64,000 bases of DNA. It comes from Actinophytocola xanthii. Its GTDB lineage: Bacteria > Actinomycetota > Actinomycetes > Mycobacteriales > Pseudonocardiaceae. The DNA lies in NCBI RefSeq assembly GCF_001921205.1, contig NZ_MSIE01000045.1, positions 43,278-107,277 of the forward strand, given 5' to 3'. Below, piece after piece: positions 18,445-27,527 of this stretch (the first letter of the stretch is position 1; every line of letters begins with the position of its first letter). A model generated the notes under the pieces. It was not told the origin of the DNA and made no database searches. It was given only the letters and a program-made list of their open reading frames with translations. A program made the position numbers and the translations under genes.

Positions 18445-19304
18445 ACCCGGCCGGTGGCGACGACCGCCTCGGCCAGGAGCTCGTCGCACAAAGAGATCAA
18501 CCGGGCCCGCAGCGGGGCCGCTCGGGCCGTGAACGCCGCCTGCCGGCGCGCGTACTCGGCCCGGCCCCGTGCGGTCTCGATCTCCACCGGCTCGTACCCG
18601 AGCGCGCTCAGGTCGTAGGGGCTCGCGCACATGTCCAGCACCCGGATGTCGTGCGCGAGCTCGAAGCAGTCGGCCACCAGGTCGGACGGGGCGAACGGGT
18701 CGAGCTTGTAGGCCCACTTGTAGAGGTCCATCCCGGCGTGCAGGCAGCCCGGCTGTTCCTGGGCGAGCTGGTCGGGGCGGGACAGCTGTACCTCGTTGAG
18801 CGGGCGTGCGGCGGGGGTGAAGAATCGGAACGCGTCGAAGTGGGTACAGCGCACCGGCAGCGACTCCACCACCCGGTCGGTCCCCGCCGCGCCCAGCCGC
18901 AGCGGCCACGACTCGTGCCGCATGGCCGAGGTGCGGTAGACCATGGCCCACTCGTGCAGTCCGAAGCACCCGAACCGCGGCGTCCGCTCGGCCGTCGCCG
19001 CGAGCAGCGAGCGCACGAACCGGACCGCCGCGCCGCGTGACTCGGGCAGCGGGCCCAGCGCGACTCCGCCGGACACCGTGCGGTAGGCGGGCCAGCGCAG
19101 GTACTCCCGTGCCGCCGGGCCGGTCAGCACCACGCCCGGGCCCGGGTGCCAGCGCAGCAGCCGGGAGGGCCGGTAGGAGTAGTAGGTGAACAGGAAGTCC
19201 AGCACCGGGTGCGCGACGCCGCCGGCCCGCCGTTCCCGGACCGGGTCGGTCCACGCCCGGACCCGGGCCTGGTGCGCGGCCCGCCGGGACTCCCACGAGG
19301 TCAC
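18432..19304 (-). CDS. Conserved actinobacterial protein often labelled 3-methyladenine DNA glycosylase
   Basis: A 290-residue soluble protein with strongly conserved, unusual motifs such as [50 protein letters not shown] and [15 protein letters not shown]. Database entries for close relatives carry the glycosylase name, but I see no helix-hairpin-helix-GPD or Mpg-type signature, so the label should be treated as unproven. The invariant His and Asp residues suggest an enzyme. The GTG start overlaps the stop of the CNNM gene upstream (GTGA), so it is translated together with the two membrane proteins. Confidence 0.75.
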
Positions 19305-20350
19305 GTGGACGGGTCCCGGTGCGTGCCGTCGCGGACGGTGCCGACGTACTCCTCGACCAGGTCCTCCAGTGCGACGATCCCGAGCACGGTCCGGTCCGCC
19401 GACACCGCCTTGGCGACGTGGCTGCGTGCCCGGCGCAGCGCCGCCAGGGCCTCGTCCAGCCGCGAGTCCGCCGGGACCTCCGGCAGCCCGCGCACCCGGT
19501 GGTAGGGGACCGGGGTGGCGGGGTCGGCGTCCGCCTGGTCCAGCACGTCCTTGACGTGCAGGTACCCGTTGAGCCGACCGTCGGGCATCCGTACCGGGTA
19601 CCGGGAGAACCCGGTCCGGGCGACGGCGGCCTCGATGTCGCCGACCGTGGGCGGGTGTGGCACGGTCTCGACCCGCTCCAGCGGCACCAGCACCTCGGCG
19701 ACGGTGCGCTCGGCCGAGGACAGCGTCTGGGTGAGCCGGCGGTGCTCGGCCTGGTCCAGCAGCCCTTCTCGGCGCGAGTCGGCGATGAGGTCGGCCAGCT
19801 CCTCGGGCGTGGTCGCGCTCTCGATCTCGTCCCTGGGCTGGACCTTCAACAGCCGCAGCACGCCGTTGGCGGCGAGGTTCAGCAGCGTGATCACCGGCCG
19901 GATCATCTTCACCCAGCCCACCAGTGCCGGGGTCAGCCAGACCGCGGTGCGCTCGGGCGCGGCGATTGCGATGTTCTTGGTGACCATCTCGCCGAGCACG
20001 ATGTGCAGGATCGACACCACCACCAGCGCGACGGCGAACGCGATCGCGTGCAGCACCGCGGCCGGCAGACCCAGCGGGTGCAGCGCCAGCTCGAGGTAGT
20101 GCTCCACGGTCGGCTCGCCCAGCGCGCCGAGCCCGATCGTGCACAGGGTGATGCCGAGCTGTGCCCCGGCCATCATCAGCGAGGTGTGTTCGGCCGCGCG
20201 GATGACCGTCCGCGCCCGGTCCACCCCGCGCTCGGCCATCGCCTCCAGCCGGTCCCGGCGGGCGCTGACCAGTGCGAACTCCGCTCCCACGAAGAAGGCG
20301 TTGGCGGCGAGCAGGAAGACCGCGACCGTCAGGCCGACTCCGCCGGTCAT
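19301..20350 (-). CDS. CNNM/CorC-like membrane protein with CBS pair (second of two)
   Basis: A 349-residue protein with an N-terminal DUF21 membrane domain (three to four helices, to about 160) followed by a CBS pair (about 190-335, ATTPEELADLI and then GIVALEDLVEEYVG). Homologs are annotated as hemolysins, but the fold is that of Mg2+/Co2+ transporters or efflux regulators; in M. tuberculosis a similar pair is Rv1842c/Rv1841c. A C-terminal CorC_HlyC domain is absent, so this is the shorter member. The start codon overlaps the stop of the first member (ATGA) and its stop overlaps the next gene, forming a tight three-gene unit. Confidence 0.88.
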   Translation of the reverse strand: MTGGVGLTVAVFLLAANAFFVGAEFALVSARRDRLEAMAERGVDRARTVIRAAEHTSLMMAGAQLGITLCTIGLGALGEPTVEHYLELALHPLGLPAAVLHAIAFAVALVVVSILHIVLGEMVTKNIAIAAPERTAVWLTPALVGWVKMIRPVITLLNLAANGVLRLLKVQPRDEIESATTPEELADLIADSRREGLLDQAEHRRLTQTLSSAERTVAEVLVPLERVETVPHPPTVGDIEAAVARTGFSRYPVRMPDGRLNGYLHVKDVLDQADADPATPVPYHRVRGLPEVPADSRLDEALAALRRARSHVAKAVSADRTVLGIVALEDLVEEYVGTVRDGTHRDPST

Positions 20351-21675
20351 GCCGACACCACCGCCTCGGGGATCCTGGCCACGCGCAGCTCGGCGACGCG
20401 GTGGCGGTCCATTCGCATCACGGTGATCCGCCAGCCGTCGACCTTCACCTCGTCGTTGACCTCGGGGATGCGGCCGAGCCGGGTGAGCACGAGGCCGGCG
20501 AGCGTCTCGTAGACGCCGGGCGGCATCCGGAACCCGGTGGCGTCGGCCAGCTCGTCGTCCCGCAGCAGCCCCGAGACCATCCAGCTGTCCCGGCCGAGCG
20601 GGCGGACCGGGTTGATCTCCCCCCGGTCGTGCTCATCGCGCACGTCGCCGACGATCTCCTCCACCAGGTCCTCGAGCGTCACCAGGCCCGCGGTGCCGCC
20701 GTACTCGTCGACGACCACCGCGAGCTGCAGGCCCGAGCTGCGCAGCCGGTCCAGCAGGGTATCGCCGTCGAGGCTCTCCGGCACTGTCTGCACCGGCCGC
20801 ACCAGCGAGCTCACCCTGGTCGTGGCCCGGCGGGCGGCCGGCACGTTGAACGCCTGCTTGACGTGCACCACCCCGCGGACGTCGTCCAGGTCGCCGTCGT
20901 GCACCGGGAACCGGGAGAACCCGGTGCGCCGGGCCAGCTCGACCAGGTCGAGCACGGTGGCGTCGGTGGGCAGCGACTGCACCTGGACCCGCGGGGTCAT
21001 CAGCTCCTCGGCGGTCCGCTCGCCGAACCGCAGCGACCGGTTCAGCAGGGTCGCCGTGCCCTTGTCGAGGGTGCCGTGCTCCGCGCTGCTGCGGACCAGC
21101 GAGCCCAGCTCCTGCGGCGAGCGCGCCGAGGCCAGCTCGTCGGCCGGCTCCACGCCCAGCCGGCGGACCAACCAGTTCGCCCAGGCGTTGAGCAACGCGA
21201 TGAACCAGCGCAGGACCGAGGAGAACCGGATCTGGGCGCCGGCCACGGCGCGGGCGGTGGGCAGCGGGCGGGCGATCGCGAGGTTCTTCGGCACCAGCTC
21301 GCCGAACAGCATCGAGATCACGTTGGCCAGCAGCAGCGCGACGGCCAGCGAGATCGGCAGCGCCGCCGCCTCCGGCACCGACAGCGCCGAGAGCAGGGGC
21401 GCGATCCAGCCGGCGATGATCGGCTCGGCGATGTAGCCCATGACCAGCGTGGTGATCGTGATGCCCACCTGCGCGCCGGAGAGCTGGAACGACAGCGTCT
21501 GGTGCGCGTGGTCCACCTGCTTCGCGCGGGTGTCGCCGACCTGGCGCACGTGGCTCGCCACCTGGCTGCGCTCGAGCGCGGTCAGGGAGAACTCGGCCGC
21601 GACGAAGATCGCCGTTCCGAACGTCAGCGCGGCGACGGCGAGCACGCCGAGCACGTCGAGGAGGACACCGGTCAT
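20347..21675 (-). CDS. CNNM/CorC-like membrane protein with CBS pair and CorC domain (first of two)
   Basis: A 442-residue protein with a DUF21 transmembrane domain (FGTAIFVAAEFSLTALERSQV at the start; LGVLFGELVPKNLA-like region), a CBS pair at about 210-330 and a C-terminal CorC_HlyC domain from about 345. ATG 21675 was chosen because homologs begin at this MTG; a GTG at 21702 would add nine residues. It heads a unit of two such proteins plus the following conserved gene. The two may form a heterodimeric transporter or sensor for divalent cations. Confidence 0.88.
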   Translation of the reverse strand: MTGVLLDVLGVLAVAALTFGTAIFVAAEFSLTALERSQVASHVRQVGDTRAKQVDHAHQTLSFQLSGAQVGITITTLVMGYIAEPIIAGWIAPLLSALSVPEAAALPISLAVALLLANVISMLFGELVPKNLAIARPLPTARAVAGAQIRFSSVLRWFIALLNAWANWLVRRLGVEPADELASARSPQELGSLVRSSAEHGTLDKGTATLLNRSLRFGERTAEELMTPRVQVQSLPTDATVLDLVELARRTGFSRFPVHDGDLDDVRGVVHVKQAFNVPAARRATTRVSSLVRPVQTVPESLDGDTLLDRLRSSGLQLAVVVDEYGGTAGLVTLEDLVEEIVGDVRDEHDRGEINPVRPLGRDSWMVSGLLRDDELADATGFRMPPGVYETLAGLVLTRLGRIPEVNDEVKVDGWRITVMRMDRHRVAELRVARIPEAVVSA

Positions 21676-21793
21676 CGCGCACCGTCCGGGCACGTCGCCC
21701 ACTGGCCGCCGGGCTCGCCGCCCGGCCCGGTACTACAGCCGCCCAAGAAGGGTCACTCCTCGCAGGTCAGGTCCGTCTCCGCTGCTGATGAGT

Positions 21794-22372
21794 CTAGATT
21801 CCGGCGCCGGTGGGCTCTCGGCCGAGCATGGCGACGAGGCGGGTCTGGGGGTCGGCGTCGTCGGCCACGGGCACCGGGTCGGCGAACATACCGCTGCCCT
21901 GCCAGGCCTGCGCCTGGGGCTCGACGAACCCGAGCAGGGCGGTGGCGAGCTCGTCACCTATCCCGGGGTCGCTGCCCAGCGCGCGAGCGAGGTCCCAGCC
22001 GTGCACGGCGAGGTCCACGGTCATCTGCCAGCAGTACTCCCGGGCGGCGGTGTCGCCGAAGCTCAGGCGCACCGTCCGGTCCAGCGCGCCGGGCTCGACC
22101 CAGGCGGCCCGGGCGGCGGCGGCCGCCGCCTCCCAGGTGCCGATCGGGTCGTCGTTGAGGATGTCGCCGTCGAACTTGTCCCCGACCTCCGCCATGGTCT
22201 TGCCGGCCAGCAGCTCGGGCACCCAGAGCTGCTCGCCGACGACGTGGTTCACCAGATCCTTGACTGTCCAGTCCGTGCACGGCGACGGGGAGTCCCAGTC
22301 GCTGATGCCGACCTTGTGCACTGCTCGGTCGAACACGTCCATGGCGCGGCCGTGGGCATCGAGAAGATCCAT
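21794..22372 (-). CDS. TIGR03086-family (DinB-like, mycothiol-linked) protein
   Basis: A 192-residue four-helix protein of the DinB/maleylpyruvate-isomerase-like superfamily. Landmarks are SPCTDWTVKDLVNHVVGEQLW and TVDLAVHGWDLARALG, which place His residues suited to a metal site. Members use mycothiol or other thiol cofactors, but a specific reaction for this subfamily is unknown. It begins MDLLDAHGRAMDVFD. The gene is 15 bases upstream of (before) the acnR-like regulator on the other side of the stop, and both run on the minus strand, with acnR first in transcription order. Confidence 0.8.
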   Translation of the reverse strand: MDLLDAHGRAMDVFDRAVHKVGISDWDSPSPCTDWTVKDLVNHVVGEQLWVPELLAGKTMAEVGDKFDGDILNDDPIGTWEAAAAAARAAWVEPGALDRTVRLSFGDTAAREYCWQMTVDLAVHGWDLARALGSDPGIGDELATALLGFVEPQAQAWQGSGMFADPVPVADDADPQTRLVAMLGREPTGAGI

Positions 22373-22387
22373 GTCTCCAGGATGCGC

Positions 22388-22963
22388 CTAGCTCCTCGGG
22401 CGCGCGCGGCGCACGGACGACTCGACCAGGTCCAGCACCGGCTCAAGGTCGTCGGCCGGCAGGCCCATTGCCAGGTGCGACACCAGGCCCTCGAGGACCA
22501 GCTCGAGGTAGGAGGTGAGCACCGTCACGTCGATGTCGTCGCGCAGGTTGCCGGCCTCGCGCTGGCGCAGCAGGCGTTGGCGGGTGGCGAGGGTGAGCCG
22601 TTCCGACCGTTCGGCCCAGCGCGCCCGGAACTCGGGGTCGGTGCGCAGCCGGCGGGACAGCTCCAGCCGGCTGCCGAGCCAGTCGGCGCCGTTCGGCGCG
22701 GCCAGCAGGTCGCGCATGACCTGCACCAGACCCTCGCGGGCCACGACGTCGGCCATCCGGTGCGCGTCGTCCTCGGCGAGCGCGAGGAACAGCGACTCCT
22801 TGTCCCGGAAGTGGTGGAAGATCGCCCCGCGGGACAGGCCAGTCGCCTCCTCCAGCCTGCGCACGGTGGCGCCCTCGTAGCCGTAGCGGGCGAAGCAGAC
22901 CCGCGCGCCGTCCAGGATCTGGTGACGGCGCGCGTCGAGGTGGTCCTTGCTGACCCGTGGCAT
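22388..22963 (-). CDS. acnR: TetR-family repressor of aconitase, AcnR-like
   Basis: A 191-residue TetR protein with the sequence features recalled for the aconitase repressor of corynebacteria and Rv1474c of M. tuberculosis. It opens MPRVSKDHLDARRHQILDGA, followed by GATVRRLEEATGLSRGAIF. In those organisms the gene is adjacent to acn; here acn lies 12.5 kb away on the same strand. Directly upstream of the ATG is a box fitting the published AcnR operator CAGNACnnncGTACTG at all but one fixed position, and a second matching box precedes acn. It should repress acn and itself. Confidence 0.85.
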   Translation of the reverse strand: MPRVSKDHLDARRHQILDGARVCFARYGYEGATVRRLEEATGLSRGAIFHHFRDKESLFLALAEDDAHRMADVVAREGLVQVMRDLLAAPNGADWLGSRLELSRRLRTDPEFRARWAERSERLTLATRQRLLRQREAGNLRDDIDVTVLTSYLELVLEGLVSHLAMGLPADDLEPVLDLVESSVRRARPRS

Positions 22964-23000
22964 CCGGTGATCGTCCCAGCAGCGCCCGCACCCTGGCAAT

Positions 23001-23016
23001 CCGTACGTACGTACTG
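23001..23016. promoter_or_regulatory. AcnR-type operator in the acnR/egtA divergent region
   Basis: CCGTAC-GTAC-GTACTG matches CAGNAC-N4-GTNCTG with one change in the left arm. It contains a 12-base perfect palindrome of GTAC units. It lies 38 bases upstream of the acnR start and 90 upstream of egtA, so it could tie expression of both to AcnR. Confidence 0.65.
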
Positions 23017-23105
23017 TGATCCAGTCCGCGGCTGCCGTCCTCGTCGTCGGTGGTTGTCGGTGCGTTTGTGTAGCGTCGATTTTGACCTCGAGAGGAGGCA
23101 CAGAC

Positions 23106-24329
23106 ATGAACGCTTTGTCCCAAACGTCCTGCAACCCGCGGATTGTCGAGTCCGCACGCCGGCGGCTGGGGGACCGTGTGGAGGCGGAGGCCTACGTCGC
23201 CTCGGTCTGCTTCAAGCACGGTCCGCCGCGGTTGGTCGGTGTCGAGCTGGAGTGGGTCGTCCACCATGAGGACGATCCGCGGCGGCCACTCGACAGGCAC
23301 AGCCTGACCGCCGCACTGGGGCCCTACGCGCCCCGCACGTTGAACGAGGACAGTCCCGCACTCCCGCTTCCGGCCGGCTCGCCGTTGACGCTCGAACCCG
23401 GCGGCCAGGTCGAGATCTCCGCCCTTCCCCAAACCTCGCTCGGTCGGCTGTTCGACGTCGTCACCGCCGACCTGACCTTCCTCCGCGACCTGCTCGCCGC
23501 CGGTGGCCTCGTGCTCGGCGACCGGGCTGCCGACCGGCACCGTCCGCCCCGCAGGCTGCTGGACACCCCGCGCTACGCGGCCATGGAGCAGGTGTTCGAG
23601 CCGATCGGCCCACACGGGCTCACGATGATGTGCGCGACCGCCGGACTCCAGGTGTGCCTGGACGCGGGTGAGCCGGACGCGGCGGCCGACCGGTTCACCG
23701 CGGTCTGCGCGCTCGGCCCGGTGCTCGTGGCGGCCTTCGCCAACTCCCCGGGCGAGGGGTGGGCCTCCTCGCGCCTGCGCTCGGTGCTCGCCACCGACCC
23801 GCCGCGCTCGGCGCCGTCGCCGATCGTGGCCGACCCGGTGGGCCGCTGGGCGCGCCGGGTGGTCGACACCCCCGTGCTGTGCGTGCGGGGCCCGGGTGCG
23901 CGCTGGGCCACCCCGCGCGACATGACCTTCGCCGACTGGCTGGCCGGTGCCTGGCCCGAGCCACCGACCACCGACGACCTCGACTACCACCTGAGCACGA
24001 TGTTCCCGCCCGTGCGGCCGCACGGCTACCTCGAGGTGCGCTACCTCGACGCGCAGCGCGGCGACTCCTGGTTGACCCCCGTCGCGCTGCTCACCGCGCT
24101 GCTGGCCAGCCCCGACACGGTCGACGCCGTGCTCGACGCCTGCCTGCCGGTCGGCGACCGCTGGCTCACCGCCGCCAGGCAGGGGCTGGCCGACCCCGAC
24201 CTCGCCAGGGCGGCCGCGACGGTGTTCGACCTGGGCGCCCGCGCCCTGCCCCGGACGGGCCTCGGTCACGACCTGACCGCCTCCGTCCTCGCCGACCTCG
24301 ACCGCGTACAGCGGAGGAGCACGCCATGA
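23106..24329 (+). CDS. egtA: Glutamate-cysteine ligase for ergothioneine synthesis
   Basis: A 407-residue ATP-dependent ligase making gamma-glutamylcysteine, the sulfur donor for EgtB. Conserved features include VGVELEWVVH (nucleotide/metal-binding opening), LEPGGQVEISALPQ and HGYLEVRYLDAQ. The ATG follows GAGGAGG. First gene of an overlapping egtABCD operon: its stop overlaps the ATG of egtB. The operon promoter region is shared with acnR and contains the AcnR-type box. Because actinomycetes make mycothiol, the product is probably dedicated to ergothioneine. Confidence 0.92.
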   Translation: MNALSQTSCNPRIVESARRRLGDRVEAEAYVASVCFKHGPPRLVGVELEWVVHHEDDPRRPLDRHSLTAALGPYAPRTLNEDSPALPLPAGSPLTLEPGGQVEISALPQTSLGRLFDVVTADLTFLRDLLAAGGLVLGDRAADRHRPPRRLLDTPRYAAMEQVFEPIGPHGLTMMCATAGLQVCLDAGEPDAAADRFTAVCALGPVLVAAFANSPGEGWASSRLRSVLATDPPRSAPSPIVADPVGRWARRVVDTPVLCVRGPGARWATPRDMTFADWLAGAWPEPPTTDDLDYHLSTMFPPVRPHGYLEVRYLDAQRGDSWLTPVALLTALLASPDTVDAVLDACLPVGDRWLTAARQGLADPDLARAAATVFDLGARALPRTGLGHDLTASVLADLDRVQRRSTP

Positions 24330-25660
24330 CCACTGCGAACACGGAAACAGCCGGCATCGAGCAGCTGCGGACCAGGGTCGCCGAACAGCTGGAGCGGGCC
24401 AGGGCCCGCAGCATCGCGCTGACCGACGCGGTCGACGACGACGACCTGGTGCGTCAGCACTCGAAGCTGATGTCGCCGCTCGTGTGGGACCTCGCGCACG
24501 TCGGCAACCAGGAGGAGCTCTGGCTGGTGCGCGACGTCGGCGGCCGCGAGCCGGTGCGCTGCGACATCGACAACCTCTACGACGCGTTCCAGCACGCCCG
24601 CGCCGACCGCCCGGCGCTGCCGCTGCTCCCACCCGCCGAGGCCCGCCGGTACGTGCGCGAGGTCCGCGACAAGGTGCTCGACGTGCTGGAGCGCAGCCCG
24701 CTCGAGGGTCGGCGGCTGGAGGCCGGCGGGTTCGCCTTCGGCATGATCGTCCAGCACGAGCAGCAGCACGACGAGACGATGCTGGCCACCCACCAGCTGC
24801 GTGCGGGCGCACCCGTGCTGCACGCCCCGCCGCCACCACCGGGGCGGCCCCTGCCCGCGGCCGAGGTGCTGATCCCCGCCGCCTCGTTCGCCATGGGCAC
24901 CTCGATCGACGCCTGGGCGCTGGACAACGAGCGCCCCGCCCACGAGGTGTTCGTCGACGCGTTCTTCATCGACACCGCGCCGGTCACCAACGCCGCCTAC
25001 GCCGCGTTCATCGAGGCCGGCGGCTACGACGACCCGCGCTGGTGGTCCGAGCGCGGGTGGGCCTACCGCCAGCACGCCAACCTGTCCGCGCCGCGGTTCT
25101 GGCTGCGTGCGGCGGACGGGTGGCTGCGCAGGCGGTTCGGCGTGGTGGAGCCGATCCCCCCGGACGAGCCGGTGGTGCACGTCTGCTTCCACGAGGCACA
25201 GGCCTACGCCGCCTGGGCGGGGCGGCGGCTGCCGACCGAGCCGGAGTGGGAGAAGGCGGCCCGCTTCGACCCGGCCACCGGCCGCTCCCGGCGCTACCCG
25301 TGGGGCGACGAGGACCCCGGGCCCGAGCACGCGAACCTCGGTCAGCGGCACCTCTCGCCCGCGCCGGTCGGCGCCTACCCGGCCGGCGCCTCCCCGGCGG
25401 GGGTGCACCAGCTCGTCGGCGACGTCTGGGAGTGGCTGGACAGCGACTTCCACGGCTACCCGGGGTTCGAGCCGTTCCCCTACCGCGAGTACTCGGAGGC
25501 CTTCTTCGGCGGCGACTACAAGATGCTCCGCGGCGGCTCGTTCGGCACCGACCCGGTGGCCGGCCGGGCGACGTTCCGCAACTGGGACCACCCGATCCGC
25601 CGGCAGATCTTCGCCGGGTTCCGGTGTGCGCGCGACGCCTCGCCGGAGGAGCTCGCCTAG
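24326..25660 (+). CDS. egtB: Hercynine oxygenase (sulfoxide synthase)
   Basis: A 444-residue iron enzyme that joins gamma-glutamylcysteine to hercynine with O2. The N-terminal DinB-like domain supplies the three-histidine iron site: His58 in WDLAHVGN and His144/His148 in VQHEQQHDE. The C-terminal part is a formylglycine-enzyme-like domain (from about 190, PAASFAMGT, FHEAQAYAAWAG, RLPTEPEWEKAAR, GDVWEWL, FRCARD). Start ATG overlaps the egtA stop. Length fits EgtB; the use of gamma-glutamylcysteine is supported by egtA and egtC alongside. Confidence 0.95.
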   Translation: MTTANTETAGIEQLRTRVAEQLERARARSIALTDAVDDDDLVRQHSKLMSPLVWDLAHVGNQEELWLVRDVGGREPVRCDIDNLYDAFQHARADRPALPLLPPAEARRYVREVRDKVLDVLERSPLEGRRLEAGGFAFGMIVQHEQQHDETMLATHQLRAGAPVLHAPPPPPGRPLPAAEVLIPAASFAMGTSIDAWALDNERPAHEVFVDAFFIDTAPVTNAAYAAFIEAGGYDDPRWWSERGWAYRQHANLSAPRFWLRAADGWLRRRFGVVEPIPPDEPVVHVCFHEAQAYAAWAGRRLPTEPEWEKAARFDPATGRSRRYPWGDEDPGPEHANLGQRHLSPAPVGAYPAGASPAGVHQLVGDVWEWLDSDFHGYPGFEPFPYREYSEAFFGGDYKMLRGGSFGTDPVAGRATFRNWDHPIRRQIFAGFRCARDASPEELA

Positions 25661-25661
25661 C

Positions 25662-26417
25662 GTGTGCCGACACCTCGCGTACCTGGGTCCACCGGTCCGG
25701 CTGTCCGAGCTGCTGCTGGCGCCCGAGCACTCGCTGCTGCGGCAGTCCTGGGCGCCGCGGGACATGCGCGGCGGGGGCACGGTCAACGCCGACGGCTTCG
25801 GCGTCGGCTGGTACACCGACGCCTCGCCCGAACCGGCGCTGATCCGCCGCGCCGTCCCGCTGTGGACCGACACCGCGCTGCCGAGGCTGGCCGCCGAGGT
25901 GTCCTCGCGAGCGGTGCTGGCCGCGGTCCGCTCGGCCACCGTCGGCATGCCGGTGGTGGAGACCGCGGCCGCACCGTTCGCCTCCGGCCGCTGGCTGTTC
26001 AGCCACAACGGGGTCGTGCGGGGGTGGCCGTCCTCGGTGGCCGGCCTGGCCGCCACGGTGCCGGTGGAGTCGCTGCTGACGATGGACGCGCCGACCGACG
26101 CCGCGCTGCTGTGGACGGTGCTGCGCCACCGCCTCGGCGCGGGGGACAAGCCGGCCGACGCGCTCACCTCGCTGGTGACCGACGTCGCCGCGGCCGCCCC
26201 GGGGTCCCGGCTGAACCTGCTGCTGACCGACGGCGAGGTCGTGGTCGGCACGGCGTGGACCCACTCCCTGTGGGTCCGTCCTCCCACGGCCACGACCGGC
26301 CTCGTCGTCGCCTCGGAACCGTTCGACGCCAACCCCCTCTGGCAGGAGATCCCTGACCGCCACCTGGTCGTCGCGACGTCGTCGACGGTGGACATCACCG
26401 AGATCGGAGCACGATGA
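25662..26417 (+). CDS. egtC: Gamma-glutamyl-hercynylcysteine sulfoxide hydrolase
   Basis: A 251-residue class II glutamine-amidotransferase-fold enzyme that removes the glutamyl group from the EgtB product. The start is GTG 25662, giving Met-Cys-Arg-His-Leu-Ala-Tyr: after Met removal Cys2 is the N-terminal nucleophile, which decides the start over a longer frame. NADGFGVGWY and FSHNGVVRG are the conserved substrate-binding segments. It follows egtB with no gap of note and overlaps egtD by four bases. Confidence 0.93.
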   Translation: MCRHLAYLGPPVRLSELLLAPEHSLLRQSWAPRDMRGGGTVNADGFGVGWYTDASPEPALIRRAVPLWTDTALPRLAAEVSSRAVLAAVRSATVGMPVVETAAAPFASGRWLFSHNGVVRGWPSSVAGLAATVPVESLLTMDAPTDAALLWTVLRHRLGAGDKPADALTSLVTDVAAAAPGSRLNLLLTDGEVVVGTAWTHSLWVRPPTATTGLVVASEPFDANPLWQEIPDRHLVVATSSTVDITEIGAR

Positions 26418-27388
26418 GCGAGGTCGACCTGACCGTTCACCTGACCCCCGACGACGTCGTGCGCGCCCTGCGTTCGGACGTCCGGGCGGGCCTGACCGAG
26501 ACGCCGAAGTCGTTACCTCCCAAGTGGTTCTACGACGCTCGGGGGAGCGAGCTGTTCGAGCGGATCACCCGGCTGCCCGAGTACTACCCGACCAGGGCCG
26601 AGAGCGAGATCCTCCAGGCGCGGGCGGCGGAGGTCGCCGGGGTGACCGGCGCGCGCACGCTGGTCGAGCTGGGTTCCGGCTCCTCGGAGAAGACGCGGTT
26701 CCTGCTCGACGCCCTGCGGGACGCGGGCACCCTGCGCGAGATCGTGGCCCTCGACGTGTCCGAGAGCGCTCTGCGGGCGGCCGCCGAGACGCTGGTCTCG
26801 GTCTACGACCCGGTCGACGTGCACGCCGTGGTGGGCGACTTCACCCAGCACCTGTCGCTGCTGCCCGGTGGCGCGCCCCGGCTGGTCGCCTTCCTGGGTG
26901 GCACGCTCGGCAACCTCGTTCCCGCCGACCGCGCCAAGTTCCTCGCCGCCGTACGCGAGACCGTCGACGACGGCGAGTGGCTGCTGCTGGGAACCGACCT
27001 GGTCAAGGACCCGGAGACGCTGGTCCGTGCCTACGACGACGCCGCGGGGGTGACCGCGGAGTTCAACCGCAACGTGTTGCAGGTGCTCAACCGTGAGCTC
27101 TCCGCCGACTTCGATCCGGCCGCCTTCGAGCACGTGGCCAGGTGGGACGACGAGGCGGAGTGGATCGAGATGCGGCTGCGGGCCACCCGGCCGATGCGGG
27201 TCCGGGTGCCGGTGATCGGTCTGACGGCGACCTTCGTCGAGGGGGAGGAGATGCGTACCGAGGTGTCGACCAAGTTCCGCCGGGAGCGCGTGGCCGTCGA
27301 GCTCGGCGACGCCGGGTTCGAGCCGGTGCGGTGGTGGACCGACAGCGCGTCCCGGTTCGGCGTCTCGCTGTCCCGGGCCACCTCGTGA
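26414..27388 (+). CDS. egtD: Histidine N-alpha-methyltransferase
   Basis: A 324-residue SAM-dependent enzyme trimethylating histidine to hercynine, the first step of the pathway. Family signs are FYDARGSELFERITRLPEYYPTR near the N-terminus, the SAM loop ELGSGSSEKTRFLLDAL and LGGTLGNL. The conserved ending near the C-terminus includes EMRTEVSTKFRRE. The ATG overlaps the egtC stop (ATGA). No egtE-type C-S lyase follows; the next gene is a secreted hydrolase on its own transcription unit. Confidence 0.95.
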   Translation: MSEVDLTVHLTPDDVVRALRSDVRAGLTETPKSLPPKWFYDARGSELFERITRLPEYYPTRAESEILQARAAEVAGVTGARTLVELGSGSSEKTRFLLDALRDAGTLREIVALDVSESALRAAAETLVSVYDPVDVHAVVGDFTQHLSLLPGGAPRLVAFLGGTLGNLVPADRAKFLAAVRETVDDGEWLLLGTDLVKDPETLVRAYDDAAGVTAEFNRNVLQVLNRELSADFDPAAFEHVARWDDEAEWIEMRLRATRPMRVRVPVIGLTATFVEGEEMRTEVSTKFRRERVAVELGDAGFEPVRWWTDSASRFGVSLSRATS

Positions 27389-27527
27389 GCAGCACCTACT
27401 TCCGGACCTGACCGGGCGCAGTAGCCGGTTGCGCCGTCCTACCGATATCGCGGACTATCACCTCGTGTGAGTCTTCGGTTCTGCGCCGTGATCACGCGAC
27501 GCTCCGGGTAGGGAGAAGGGTTGTTCC

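Noticed and set aside
19304..20144. A longer version of the 18432 gene reaching into the CNNM gene
   Set aside because: Its upstream part is a shadow of the CNNM frame; the GTGA overlap gives a natural start at 19304.
22443..24839. A nearly 800-codon minus-strand frame over acnR and egtA
   Set aside because: Composition of a shadow frame; the real genes here have clear family motifs.
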